64,000 nt of DNA from NCBI RefSeq assembly GCF_013404595.1, contig NZ_JABVAX010000002.1:1-64000 (forward strand), read 5' to 3'. The position numbers and the translations under genes were made by a program. Source of the stretch: Jannaschia marina (GTDB lineage: Bacteria; Pseudomonadota; Alphaproteobacteria; Rhodobacterales; Rhodobacteraceae). This document shows positions 25,221 through 34,453 of this stretch, piece after piece. Position 1 is the stretch's first letter; each line of letters begins with the position of its first letter. The notes below the pieces were generated by a model. It saw only the letters and a list, made by a program, of their open reading frames with translations. It was not told where the DNA came from and did no database searches.

Positions 25221-26426
25221 ATGGCGAACAAACCGCTCGAACAGGAGACGCAGTTCTCCCAGCCGATCCGCCAGATCGTGCAGATGCTGGCCGTCCTTGC
25301 GGCGGTGGGTGCGGCCGTCTTCGTCGCCTACCCGCAGGTTGCGCCGATCTTCGCGGCCAACCCCTGGCTCAACGGCACGATCATCGCCGTCTTCGTCCTC
25401 GGTGTGCTGGCCTGTTTCGCGCAGGTGTTCCAGCTCTTCAGCTCCGTCGCCTGGATCGAGGGCTTTGCGGAGCAACGGGCGGGCCACGACATCGCGCGTC
25501 CGCCGGGCCTCCTCGCGCCGCTCGCCGCGCTCCTGCGGTCGCGGTCGGCGCGCAGCCAGATCTCGGCCTCCTCCTCCCGCTCGATCCTCGATTCGGTCGG
25601 CGCGCGGATGGAGGAAGCGCGCGACATCACCCGCTACATCGTCAATACACTGATCTTCCTCGGCCTTCTCGGCACCTTCTGGGGTCTCGCCACGACCGTG
25701 CCGGCCGTCGTCGACACGATCCGCAACCTCAATCCCGAGAATGGCGAGGAGGGCGTGGCCGTCTTCGGGCGGCTCATCGGCGGGCTCGAGAGCCAGCTGG
25801 CGGGCATGGGAACGGCCTTCGCCTCCTCGTTGCTCGGTCTGGCCGGGTCGCTCGTCGTGGGCCTTCTGGAGCTTTTCGCGGGCCACGGGCAGAACCGCTT
25901 CTACCGCGAGATGGAGGACTGGTTGTCGTCGATCACCCGCGTCGGCCTCGTCGGAGACGGCGGCGAGGAGACGATCGACCAGTATTCGCTCGCCGCCGTG
26001 CTCGACCACATGAACTACCAGATGGAGAGCCTGCAGGACATGTTTGCCAAGGCCGAGGCCGGGCGTCTGGCCGCCGACGCCAAGATGGCGACCCTCTCGG
26101 AGTCGGTGACGGCCATGGCGAACCGGATGGAGGCCGGCGGCGGTACGGTCGAGGCGCTCAACCGCGTGGCCGACGGACAGCAGAACATCGTGACCGTGCT
26201 CGAGGGCTCGACCGGGGGCGGTGACGGCGGGCTCGATGCCGAAAGCCGGATGCGCCTGCGCTCCATCGACGTTCAGCTCCTGAAGGTCTTCGAGGAGTTG
26301 CAGCAGAGCCGTCAGGCCGCGGTCGACGACCTGCGTGGCGATCTGGGCTCGCTTACCCGCACGCTCCGACAATTGAACCGGCAGGTGCAGGCCTCCATGG
26401 GGCAGGCCGAACAGGACGAGGGCTGA
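25221..26426 (+). CDS. MotA/TolQ/ExbB-like proton-channel protein
   Basis: This 401-residue inner-membrane protein has spans near 20-38, 52-74, 140-162 and 195-220. The last two carry the proton-channel signature (FLGLLGTFWGLATTV and GMGTAFASSLLGL). The C-terminal 180 residues are cytoplasmic and helical. It is longer than ExbB/TolQ and unlike flagellar MotA. I start at the ATG at 25221, which has GAGGG just upstream; the longer frame is unsupported. It is followed after 1 base by a MotB-like gene, so the two should form a proton-driven stator. No flagellar or TonB genes are nearby. Confidence 0.8.
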   Translation: MANKPLEQETQFSQPIRQIVQMLAVLAAVGAAVFVAYPQVAPIFAANPWLNGTIIAVFVLGVLACFAQVFQLFSSVAWIEGFAEQRAGHDIARPPGLLAPLAALLRSRSARSQISASSSRSILDSVGARMEEARDITRYIVNTLIFLGLLGTFWGLATTVPAVVDTIRNLNPENGEEGVAVFGRLIGGLESQLAGMGTAFASSLLGLAGSLVVGLLELFAGHGQNRFYREMEDWLSSITRVGLVGDGGEETIDQYSLAAVLDHMNYQMESLQDMFAKAEAGRLAADAKMATLSESVTAMANRMEAGGGTVEALNRVADGQQNIVTVLEGSTGGGDGGLDAESRMRLRSIDVQLLKVFEELQQSRQAAVDDLRGDLGSLTRTLRQLNRQVQASMGQAEQDEG

Positions 26427-26427
26427 C

Positions 26428-28491
26428 ATGGCCTTCGTGCGGCGCAGCGGGCAAAGGTTCACAGCCAATGTCTGGCCGGGCTTCGTCGACGCGATGACCG
26501 CTCTCCTCCTCGTCCTGATGTTCGTTCTGTCGATCTTCATGATCGTCCAGTTCGTCCTCTCGGAGACGATCGAGGGGCAGGGGCAGGAACTCGACGCCCT
26601 CGGCGAGCAGGTCGCGCAGCTGTCGCGGGCGCTCGGCCTCGAGAACCAGCGCGCCGCGCGGCTCGAGGACGAGGTGGCGGCCCTTGGTGAAGAGCGGGAC
26701 AGCCAGCGCGCGCTCATCGCCACGCTCTCGGCGCAGCGCGACGACCTCGAGACGCGGGTCGCCAGCTTCGAGGAGCAGGTGGCGAGCCTCATCGCCACGC
26801 GCGACCGGCTGCAGGCGTCGCTCGACACGACCGAGGGCGAGCGCAGCGCCCTGGCCGACGAGTTGCGCACGACGCAGGGCGAGCTTGGCCGCATCATCGA
26901 CGAACGGGAGGCGTTGCAACTCGCCCTCGCCAGCGCGCGCGAGGAGATCGACGCGAGTGCCGAGGCGGCCCGGCTCGCCGCGGCCCGGCGCGAGGCTCTG
27001 GAGGCGCTTCTCGCCGATCTGCGCGCCGAGGCGGAGACGCGGGACGCATCGCTTGCCCAGGCGCTTGCGGCGCTCGAAGGGTCCGAGGCCGAGGTCGCGG
27101 CACTGGAAGCCGAGGCCACCAACCTGCAAGCGGAGCTGGATGCCGCGGAGGCCGCTGGGCTGGCGGAGCTTGCCGCGGCGGAGGCCCTGCGCCGACGGTT
27201 GGCCGAGCAGGACACCGCCCTGTCGGAGGCGGAGGCGACGCGACTGGCCGAGGCCGCCGCCGCCGAGGCCCTGCGCGAGCGGCTGGCGAACTCGGACGCC
27301 GAGCTGACGGCGATGACGCTCGCGCTCGAGGAGCAGCGGCGCAAGGCAGAGGAAACGCTGACGCTGCTCGCGGCGACGCAGGTCGCCCGCGATGACCTGA
27401 CCGACCGGCTGGCGCAGGCGCTGCTCAATCTCGAAGCGGAAGAAGAAGCCGGTGCCGGTATTGAGGCGCGGCTGGCCACGGCCCTCGCACGGCTGGAAAC
27501 ATCGGATGTGACCGAGGACGACCTCCGCGCCGAGATTGCCAGGCTCGAGGCCGATCTCGCGGCGCGAACGGAGGGCGAGACCGAGGCCGATGCCCGGCGC
27601 ATGGCGCTCGAGACGCGGCTGAACGACGTCCTTGCCGCGCAGGAGGCCGCGCGCGCGACCGAGGCCGAGTTGCGCGACAGCCTGGCCGCCGCGCTTGCCG
27701 GGCGCCTCTCGGCCGAGGAGGAGGCGGGCCGTGCGCTGAGCGATGCCGACCGCACGGCGGCGCTGCTGTCGCAGGCGCGGGAGGAGCTGGCCCGCGTCAA
27801 CGACGACCGCATCGCCGCGCAGCGCGAGGCCGCGGTGCTCAACCAGCAGGTTGCGGAACTCCGCGCCCAGCTGGGCGGGCTGCAGAACCTTCTCTCGGCG
27901 GCCGAGGAGCGCGACGCGGAGGCGCAGGTGCAGATCGACAGCCTCGGCACGAGGCTCAACGCCGCGCTCGCGCAGGTCGCCGCCGAGGAGAAGGCCCGCG
28001 CCGAACGCCTCGCCCGCGAGGCCGAGCAACTGGAGCGCTTCCGCTCGGAATTCTTCGGGCAGCTGCGCGAGGTCTTCGCCGGGCGGGAGGGCGTCGAGAT
28101 CGTGGGCGACCGCTTCGTCTTCTCCTCGGAGGTTCTCTTCCCGCCGGGGCAGGTGGAGTTGCAGCCCGCGGGCCGCCAGCAGATCGCGCAGGTCGCGGGG
28201 ATCATCCTCGACGTGGCCGATCAGATCCCCGAGGGCATCGACTGGGTCCTGCGCATCGACGGCCACACCGACGACCAGCCGCTCTCGGGTCTCGGCAAAT
28301 ACGCCAACAACTGGGAACTGAGCCAGGGCCGGGCGCTTTCGGTCGCGCTTTACATGATCGAGGAGCTCGGCGTGCCGCCGGACCGGCTGGCCCCGACCGG
28401 TTTCGGCGAGTTCCGCCCGGTCGATCCTGCCGGCACCGAGGAGGCCCGCGCCCGCAACCGCCGGATCGAGTTGAAACTGACCGAGCGCTGA
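26428..28491 (+). CDS. MotB/OmpA-like peptidoglycan-binding stator partner with a ~500-residue coiled coil
   Basis: The 687-residue product has one N-terminal span beginning WPGFVDAMTALLLVLMFVL, in which D21 matches the proton-carrying Asp of MotB/ExbD. Residues of about 50-545 form an extremely long Ala/Glu/Leu/Arg coiled coil. The end (about 555-687) is an OmpA-type peptidoglycan-binding domain with LRIDGHTDDQPL and ARNRRIELKL. With the upstream channel protein it forms a proton-powered complex tethered to the cell wall. The coil, long enough to span the periplasm, is the unusual part. The pair looks widely conserved in this family, next to tyrA-hisC, but its function is unknown to me. Confidence 0.82.
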   Translation: MAFVRRSGQRFTANVWPGFVDAMTALLLVLMFVLSIFMIVQFVLSETIEGQGQELDALGEQVAQLSRALGLENQRAARLEDEVAALGEERDSQRALIATLSAQRDDLETRVASFEEQVASLIATRDRLQASLDTTEGERSALADELRTTQGELGRIIDEREALQLALASAREEIDASAEAARLAAARREALEALLADLRAEAETRDASLAQALAALEGSEAEVAALEAEATNLQAELDAAEAAGLAELAAAEALRRRLAEQDTALSEAEATRLAEAAAAEALRERLANSDAELTAMTLALEEQRRKAEETLTLLAATQVARDDLTDRLAQALLNLEAEEEAGAGIEARLATALARLETSDVTEDDLRAEIARLEADLAARTEGETEADARRMALETRLNDVLAAQEAARATEAELRDSLAAALAGRLSAEEEAGRALSDADRTAALLSQAREELARVNDDRIAAQREAAVLNQQVAELRAQLGGLQNLLSAAEERDAEAQVQIDSLGTRLNAALAQVAAEEKARAERLAREAEQLERFRSEFFGQLREVFAGREGVEIVGDRFVFSSEVLFPPGQVELQPAGRQQIAQVAGIILDVADQIPEGIDWVLRIDGHTDDQPLSGLGKYANNWELSQGRALSVALYMIEELGVPPDRLAPTGFGEFRPVDPAGTEEARARNRRIELKLTER

Positions 28492-28495
28492 GGGC

Positions 28496-29344
28496 CTAGC
28501 GGCAGTAGGGGCCCGAGCGGTAGGCGGCCACGTCGAAATGGAAGTGATCGCGGTGGAAGCGGTCGGATTCGGGGCCCAGCACCGTGCCGAACGGCCCGCA
28601 GGCCCGCTGCCAGAGCGTGCGCAGAAGCCGCCCCTTGGAGCCGCGCCCCCAGTCGTTGAGGACCGAGAGCTGTTCTCCGTTGGCGAGCGTGATCGCGGAA
28701 ATATCGATCGCGTTGCCCTTGGCATGCTCGCTGAGCCGCGCGCCCGACTGGTTGTTGCGGGTTCGGCAGGAGTAGCCGGCGGCCACCTGCAGCGCGACGA
28801 CCCCGCCGCCGGTGCGGCCCACCGTCGGCACGACGCCCTGCCGCACCCAATTGTCGAGCGCGACGGCGGTGGCGCAGTTCATGCGCGTCGGCCGGCTGAG
28901 CGCGACGCCGCTGACCGCGGTGACGCGCACCGCATCGGGGATGCCGCAGCCGCCCGCGCCGCGCACCGGCTCGATCCGGGTTGCCTGGATGGAGCCGGGC
29001 CCGCAGATGCCGGTGCCGGCCTGCCGGCGCGGCGTGCGGCTTGCGGCAAGGATCAGGTCGGCGGGGCGCAGGCTCGGACGGCCCGAGCGCCGGATGCTGC
29101 CGCCCGCGTCGATGCGTGGCTCCGGCGTGCGGATCGCCGCGGCGACCATCTGCGCGAGCCGCTCCTCCATCGTGCGCCGCTCGACGGGGCGGACCGACCG
29201 GGGGATCGCCGTGATCTCGGGCACCTCCGTCGTGCCGCGTGTCGACATCACCTCGACTTCGAGCGTCGGGCGCGGCGTGGGGCGCATCTCGGCCATGGCC
29301 GGAACGGCAAGCGCGGCGATGAGGGCTGCTGCAAGGTATCTCAT
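28496..29344 (-). CDS. Extensin-like C-terminal domain protein, secreted
   Basis: This 282-residue protein has a signal peptide (RYLAAALIAALAVPAMA). The C-terminal extensin-like domain (about 125-282) has the motif SEHAKGNAIDISA and RFHRDHFHFD, which resemble the zinc site of LAS-type D-Ala-D-Ala peptidases, plus paired Cys residues. A cell-wall hydrolase role is plausible. It starts with a 4-base ATGA overlap on the tyrA stop, so it is the third gene of hisC-tyrA-extensin. It converges with the MotB-like gene. Confidence 0.82.
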   Translation of the reverse strand: MRYLAAALIAALAVPAMAEMRPTPRPTLEVEVMSTRGTTEVPEITAIPRSVRPVERRTMEERLAQMVAAAIRTPEPRIDAGGSIRRSGRPSLRPADLILAASRTPRRQAGTGICGPGSIQATRIEPVRGAGGCGIPDAVRVTAVSGVALSRPTRMNCATAVALDNWVRQGVVPTVGRTGGGVVALQVAAGYSCRTRNNQSGARLSEHAKGNAIDISAITLANGEQLSVLNDWGRGSKGRLLRTLWQRACGPFGTVLGPESDRFHRDHFHFDVAAYRSGPYCR

Positions 29345-30255
29345 GGTGCGTCCCCCCGTCCGAAGTTGGCCCTGTCGGTGTCCTGGCCGGCCTCGATGAT
29401 ACCACGTCGGATCGCGCGCGTGCGGGTGAAGTAGTCGTGCAGCAGATCGCCGTCGCCGGTGCGGATGGCCCGTTGCAGCGCGAAGAGTTCCTCGGTGAAC
29501 CGGCCGAGGATCTCCAGTGTCGCGTCCTTGTTGCTGAGGAAGACGTCGCGCCACATCGTCGGGTCGCTGGCCGCGATGCGCGTGAAATCCCGGAAGCCGG
29601 TCGCGGAATACTGGATGACCTCGCTTTCCGTGACGCGGCGGAGGTCGTCCGCCACGCCCACCATCGTATAGGCGATGAGATGCGGCGCGTGGGAGACCAC
29701 GGCCAGCACGCGGTCGTGGTGATCGGGGTCCATCGTCTCGACGTTGGAGCCCATCGCGCGCCAGAGCCGGGCGAGACGGTCGGTCGCCTCGGGCACGTCC
29801 CCCACGGGTGTCAGGAGGCACCAGCGGTTGTCGAAAAGCTCGGGAAAGCCGGATCGCGGCCCCGAGTGCTCGGTCCCCGCGAGCGGATGCGCGGGGACGA
29901 AATGCACACCGTCGGGCAGATGCGGTGCAACGGCCGTGATGACCGCGCCCTTGACGGAGCCCACGTCGCTCACCGTGGTGCCGGGGGCGAGGTGCGGGCC
30001 GATCTCGGCTGCGACGGCCTCCATCGCGCCCACGGGCACGCAGAGGACCACGAGGTCGGCCCCCGCGACGGCCTCGGCCGCCGTCTCGGTCACGCGGTCG
30101 CAGAGGCCGAGCTCCGTCGCGACGGCCCGCGTCTCTGCCGAGCGCGCCGTGCCCACGATCTCCCGGGCGAGCCCGTCGCGCTTCATCCGCAGCCCCATGG
30201 ACCCGGCGATGAGCCCCAGCCCGATCAGCGCCACACGCTCGTAGATCGCGCTCAT
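29341..30255 (-). CDS. tyrA: Prephenate/arogenate dehydrogenase
   Basis: This 304-residue NAD(P)-dependent enzyme of tyrosine synthesis carries the dinucleotide motif GLGLIAGSM (12-20), the segment DVGSVKGAV, the conserved HPLAGTEHSGP block containing the active-site His, and FRDFTRIAASDP in the helical domain. It is the short monofunctional form without a chorismate mutase or ACT domain. The start at 30255 overlaps hisC by 4 bases; the longer open frame is hisC read out of frame. Pairing with hisC is common because HisC-type aminotransferases also act on aromatic acids. Confidence 0.88.
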   Translation of the reverse strand: MSAIYERVALIGLGLIAGSMGLRMKRDGLAREIVGTARSAETRAVATELGLCDRVTETAAEAVAGADLVVLCVPVGAMEAVAAEIGPHLAPGTTVSDVGSVKGAVITAVAPHLPDGVHFVPAHPLAGTEHSGPRSGFPELFDNRWCLLTPVGDVPEATDRLARLWRAMGSNVETMDPDHHDRVLAVVSHAPHLIAYTMVGVADDLRRVTESEVIQYSATGFRDFTRIAASDPTMWRDVFLSNKDATLEILGRFTEELFALQRAIRTGDGDLLHDYFTRTRAIRRGIIEAGQDTDRANFGRGDAP

Positions 30256-31340
30256 GCCCGGCTCTCCCGCCACGCGCCGAGGGCGTCGAGGAGCCGCGTG
30301 GTCCCGCTCTCGTCTCCGACCGTCATGCGCAGGCATTGCGCCAGACCGTAGCTGACCGGGTGACGGACGATGACGCCGCGTGACTTGAGGAAGGTGTCGG
30401 CATCGCGGGCCTCGGCCTCGCTCGCGAAGCGGGCCAGCACGAAGTTCGCCTCGGACGCATCCGACGGCAGGCCGAGTTCGGCAAGCCCCGCGCGCAGCCG
30501 TTCCCGCTGCGTGGTGTTGTCGGCGAGACACCGCGCGGCAAAGTCACGGTCGCGCATCGCGGCCTCGGCGGCGGCCAGCGCCACGTTCGAGAGGTTGAAC
30601 GGCCCCCGGATCCGGTTCAGCACGTCGACGATCTCGCGCGGGCCATAGCCCCAGCCCACGCGCAGGCCCCCGAGCCCGTACATCTTGGAGAAGGTGCGCG
30701 TGACGAAGACGTTGTCGCGCGTCGTCGCGAGGCCGAGGCCCCCGTCGAAATCAGGCACGTATTCCGCATAGGCCCCGTCGAGCACCAGAAGGCATCCGTC
30801 CGGCAGCCCGTCGGCCAGCCGCGTCACGTCCTGACCGTTGAGGAACGTGCCGGTCGGGTTTGCGGGGTTCGCGATGAAGACGAGCTTCGTCGCCTCCGTC
30901 ATGCCGGCAATCAGCTTGTCCACGTCGACCGTGCGCGCCGTCTCCTCCACGACCTGCACGTCCGCTCCAGCGGCGCGGGCGCTGATGCCGTACATCAGGA
31001 AGGCGTGCTCCGAGTGGAGCACCGCGTCGCCCGGTCCGACGTAGGCCTGACAGAGGAAGTGGATGATCTCGTCCGATCCCACGCCGCAGATGATGCGGTC
31101 GGGGTCGAGCCCGTGCACCTCGCCGATGGCGGCGCGCAGGCCGGCGTGATCGGTCGAGGGGTAGAGGTGCATCGCACTCGCGGCCTCGGCCGCCGCCGCC
31201 CGCGCGCTCTCGGGTGCACCGTGAGGGTTCTCGTTCGAGGACAGTTTCAGGATGTCGTCGACACCCGCGACCTTCGACGCCCCGCCGACGTAGAGGTCGA
31301 TGTCCATGATCCCCGGCTGGGGTTTCGGTGCGGCGGTCAT
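30252..31340 (-). CDS. hisC: Histidinol-phosphate aminotransferase
   Basis: This 362-residue fold-type I PLP enzyme has the phosphate-cup segment LSSNENPHG, NPANPTGT (substrate carboxylate/PLP contact), DGAYAEY and the Schiff-base lysine K219 in TRTFSKMYGLGGLRVGW. It transfers the amino group in histidine synthesis and, given tyrA directly downstream, possibly also in Tyr/Phe synthesis. It is first in the minus-strand operon hisC-tyrA-extensin. Confidence 0.9.
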   Translation of the reverse strand: MTAAPKPQPGIMDIDLYVGGASKVAGVDDILKLSSNENPHGAPESARAAAAEAASAMHLYPSTDHAGLRAAIGEVHGLDPDRIICGVGSDEIIHFLCQAYVGPGDAVLHSEHAFLMYGISARAAGADVQVVEETARTVDVDKLIAGMTEATKLVFIANPANPTGTFLNGQDVTRLADGLPDGCLLVLDGAYAEYVPDFDGGLGLATTRDNVFVTRTFSKMYGLGGLRVGWGYGPREIVDVLNRIRGPFNLSNVALAAAEAAMRDRDFAARCLADNTTQRERLRAGLAELGLPSDASEANFVLARFASEAEARDADTFLKSRGVIVRHPVSYGLAQCLRMTVGDESGTTRLLDALGAWRESRA

Positions 31341-31455
31341 GTCTCAGGCTCCCGGAACGTCAGGCCGTTCTAGGCCCGTGGCGCGGAGGGAGCAATGCTG
31401 CGCTGTGCCGCTGCGGCATCGGGGCGGTCGAGTATTTTCGGCAGGAAGATGGAGG

Positions 31456-33654
31456 TCAGAGGAAGGACTGCGGGTCGATGTCGATGCTGAGCCGCGTGGA
31501 GCGGGGCACGGTGACGCGGGCGACCCAGGCGGTGAGGGCGGGCTGGATCGGGGCCTGCCGCGGGGCCTTGACCAGCAGGCGGACGCGGTGGCGGCCGCGG
31601 ATGCGCGCGATGGGCGCGGGGGCCGGGCCGTAGACCTCGGCGCCGATTTCCTCGAGCGGGGCCGTGTTGCGCGCGAGGGCGTTGCCCAGATCGAACGCGA
31701 CCGCCGCCTCCGGGTCGGAAATGACGATGCCCGCCATGCGCCCGTAGGGCGGCACGCCGGCGGCGCGGCGTTGCGCCGCCTCCTCCCGCAGGAAGGCCTC
31801 CTCGTCGCCCGAGAGGATGGCGCGGATGACGGGATGTTCGGGCTGATAGGTCTGCAGGAGTGCCTCGCCCGGCTTCTCCGCCCGGCCGGCCCGGCCCGAG
31901 ACCTGGCGCATCAGCTGGAACGTGCGCTCTGCGGCGCGCAGGTCCGAGCCCTGCAGCCCGAGGTCGGCGTCGATCACGCCGACGAGCGTGAGGCGCGGGA
32001 AGTTGTGCCCCTTTGCCACGAGCTGCGTACCGACGATGATGTCCGCGCCGCCCTCCGCGATCTCCTCGACCTTGGCCTTGAGGCTGCGGGCCGAGCCGAA
32101 GAGGTCGGACGACAGGATCGCCACGCGCGCCTCGGGAAAGAGCGCGGTGACCTCCTCGGCCATCCGCTCCACCCCCGGGCCAACGGCGGCCAGCTTGCCC
32201 TCGACACCGCAGGAGGGGCAGGCCGGAGGCATCGGCGCGCTTTCGCCGCACTGGTGGCACATCAGACGCTTCAGGAACCGGTGCTCGACCATGCGCGCGT
32301 CGCATTGGTGGCAGGCGACCTGCTGCCCGCAGGCGCGGCAGAGCGTGACGGGGGCGTAGCCACGACGGTTGAGGAAGACGAGGCTCTGTTCCCCCGCGAT
32401 CAGCCGCGTTTCGATAGCCCGTTGCAGGGCAGGCGAGATCCAGCGGCCGCCGGGCAGGTCCGCGTCGCGCATGTCGATCGTGGCGAGTTTGGGCAGGACG
32501 GCCTCGCCGAAGCGGGAGGTGAGGTCGAGCCGCTTGTATTTGCCCAGTTCCGCGTTGGCCCAACTTTCGAGCGAGGGGGTGGCCGTGGCAAGAACGACCT
32601 GAGCGCCTTCGCAGCTGGCGCGCAGTACCGCCATGTCGCGGGCGGAGTAGAGGACACCGTCCTCCTGCTTGTAGGAGGTGTCGTGTTCCTCGTCGACGAC
32701 GATGAGGCCAAGGTTCTGAAACGGAAGGAAAAGCGAGGATCTGGCACCGACCACGAGACGCGCCTGCCCGGTGGACACGCGGGACCAGCAGCGGCGGCGC
32801 TCGGCCTGGGTGACGCCGGAGTGCCACTCGGCCGGGCGCGCGCCGAAGCGGGCTTCGACACGGGTGAGGAACTCGGCCGTGAGCGCAATCTCGGGCAGGA
32901 GGACCAGCGCCTGACGGCCCTGCGCCAGCGCCTCGGCAACGGCTTCCAGATAGACCTCGGTCTTGCCGGAACCGGTCACGCCCTTGAGGAGAGTCGTTCC
33001 GTAAGTTTTTGATTTCACGGACGTTCGAAGGGCCTGTGCCGCTTCGCCCTGATCGGGAGCCAAGGTCTTGCCGGGGCGCTTTGGGTCGAGGGTCGGATAG
33101 TCCGCATCGCGGGCGGTGGCCTGTTCGAGGATCGCGCCGGATTTGACCAACCCCTTGACGACGCTGGTGGAAACACCGGCCATGTCGGCGAGCTCGGACA
33201 GCGCGAAGACGTCGCCCGGCCGCTCCCGCAGGGCCTGGAGAACGGCGGTGCGCGCGTCGGTCGCGCGATCGGGTTCACCGGTGCCGAGGCTGTAGACCCG
33301 GCGCTTGCCGGGCGGGTCGCCAAGGCCCGGCGCGCGCAGGCCGAGGCGGAGCATCGCGGGAAGCGGCGTCAGGGTGTAGGATGCTGATCTTTCTATGAAA
33401 TCCCGGAATGGCTGCGCCATCGGCGGCACCGGCAGGATGCGCAGGATCGGGCGCAACTTCTCGACCGGCCAATCACCCGTGCCCGTGCCCCAGACGACGC
33501 CGAGCACCTTGCGTGGCCCGAGCGGCACCTCGACATAGGCCCCGTCCTCCACGCCCTCGGCGGGGGCGCGGTAGTCGAGGGCGCGGTCGAGGGGCTGCGT
33601 GGTGAGCACCGCGACGGGTGTGCCGGGGGGGTGGAAGCGCGACATGGAGATCAT
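31456..33654 (-). CDS. priA: Primosomal protein N' (replication restart helicase)
   Basis: This 732-residue superfamily 2 helicase reloads the replisome at stalled forks. The N-terminal 3'-DNA-binding domain (about 5-105) and winged helix precede Walker A (GVTGSGKT, 225-232) and DEEH (321-324). The zinc-binding insert, with eight cysteines (CRACGQQVACHQC ... CHQCGE ... CPSCG), lies at about 430-480, and the helicase C motif is GTQLVAKGHNFP. Full length. A GAGGGG site precedes the ATG at 33654. Its upstream gap carries a striking palindrome (33730-33743). Confidence 0.92.
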   Translation of the reverse strand: MISMSRFHPPGTPVAVLTTQPLDRALDYRAPAEGVEDGAYVEVPLGPRKVLGVVWGTGTGDWPVEKLRPILRILPVPPMAQPFRDFIERSASYTLTPLPAMLRLGLRAPGLGDPPGKRRVYSLGTGEPDRATDARTAVLQALRERPGDVFALSELADMAGVSTSVVKGLVKSGAILEQATARDADYPTLDPKRPGKTLAPDQGEAAQALRTSVKSKTYGTTLLKGVTGSGKTEVYLEAVAEALAQGRQALVLLPEIALTAEFLTRVEARFGARPAEWHSGVTQAERRRCWSRVSTGQARLVVGARSSLFLPFQNLGLIVVDEEHDTSYKQEDGVLYSARDMAVLRASCEGAQVVLATATPSLESWANAELGKYKRLDLTSRFGEAVLPKLATIDMRDADLPGGRWISPALQRAIETRLIAGEQSLVFLNRRGYAPVTLCRACGQQVACHQCDARMVEHRFLKRLMCHQCGESAPMPPACPSCGVEGKLAAVGPGVERMAEEVTALFPEARVAILSSDLFGSARSLKAKVEEIAEGGADIIVGTQLVAKGHNFPRLTLVGVIDADLGLQGSDLRAAERTFQLMRQVSGRAGRAEKPGEALLQTYQPEHPVIRAILSGDEEAFLREEAAQRRAAGVPPYGRMAGIVISDPEAAVAFDLGNALARNTAPLEEIGAEVYGPAPAPIARIRGRHRVRLLVKAPRQAPIQPALTAWVARVTVPRSTRLSIDIDPQSFL

Positions 33655-33696
33655 ATCGCCCCTCGGCCGCGCGGATGCCAGAGGCGGCGAATTGGA

Positions 33697-33743
33697 CGTT
33701 TTGTACAGAGTTGCGGGGCCCGGTTGCGCGTTTTGTACAAAAC
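33697..33743. promoter_or_regulatory. Palindrome GTTTTGTACAAAAC with an upstream half copy
   Basis: A perfect 14-bp palindrome sits at 33730-33743, and CGTTTTGTACA is repeated at 33697-33707 and 33729-33739. The two copies are 32 bases apart, about three helical turns. They lie in the 90-base gap between the lysE-type stop and the priA start, on an otherwise GC-rich background. The geometry suggests an operator for a dimeric regulator of priA. I cannot name the regulator. Confidence 0.5.
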
Positions 33744-33744
33744 C

Positions 33745-34374
33745 TCAGGCGGCTCTCCGGGTCAGCGCCGTGACCACGCCCATCCCCATGAGCGCCACGC
33801 CGCCGGCCTGTGTCATCCGGCGCAGCACGGCCGGGCGTTTCAGACCGGCGCGGAGACGGTCGGCGAGAAGGGCGTAGGCGAGGGCGTTCATCGCGGCGAG
33901 GGTGACGAAGGTGGCGGTCAGGATCACGAACTGCGGCAGGAGGGCCGCGTCGGGGCGGATGAACTGCGGCACGAAGGCGATGAAGAAGACGATGGACTTC
34001 GGGTTGAGCGCGGTGACGATCGCGGCCTGAGTGAAGACGGTGCGGGCGGGCGTGTCTCCGGTTCCGCCGATCCGGCCGAGCCGTGCGCCGTCGGCGGAGC
34101 GCAGGAGCTTCCAGCCCATCCAGACGAGATAGGCCGCCCCGATCCACTTGAGCGCGGTGAAGAGCGTGGCCGAAGCCAGCACGAGGGCGCCGAGACCGGC
34201 GAGGGAGGCGGACATGGCCACGGCATCGCCGAGCGCGACCCCGGCGGCGGAGGCGACGGCGACGCGGCGGCCCTGGCTGAGCGCATAGCTCATCACGAGG
34301 AGGATCGTCGGCCCGGGGATCATCAGAAGGGCGGTTGAGGCGGCCACGAAGGTGAGCCACAAGGTGATATCCAT
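33745..34374 (-). CDS. LysE/RhtB-family amino-acid exporter
   Basis: This 209-residue inner-membrane protein has about six spans. The N-terminal block ([21 protein letters not shown]) and the [17 protein letters not shown] segment are the family hallmarks. It probably exports an amino acid such as homoserine, threonine or lysine; the substrate cannot be told. I start at the ATG at 34374 (MDITLWLTF); the upstream extension is antisense of the transaldolase gene. It is divergent from that gene. Confidence 0.85.
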   Translation of the reverse strand: MDITLWLTFVAASTALLMIPGPTILLVMSYALSQGRRVAVASAAGVALGDAVAMSASLAGLGALVLASATLFTALKWIGAAYLVWMGWKLLRSADGARLGRIGGTGDTPARTVFTQAAIVTALNPKSIVFFIAFVPQFIRPDAALLPQFVILTATFVTLAAMNALAYALLADRLRAGLKRPAVLRRMTQAGGVALMGMGVVTALTRRAA

Positions 34375-34453
34375 GCCTGTCTGGCCCCCGGTAATTGTTT
34401 GCGCTAACATGCGCACCGTCACGCCAGCTAACCATCTGACCCCCGAGGACACC

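Noticed and set aside
25128..28205. 1025-codon open frame antisense to the channel/coiled-coil pair, rich in Ser/Ala/Arg
   Set aside because: It is the mirror of Ala/Glu/Arg codons in the coiled-coil gene. The plus strand has clear domains and ribosome sites.
25221..28491. Zorya anti-phage system (ZorA/ZorB)
   Set aside because: No ZorC, ZorD or ZorE genes nearby, the coiled coil is in the MotB-like rather than the MotA-like subunit, and the neighbours are amino-acid and cell-wall genes.
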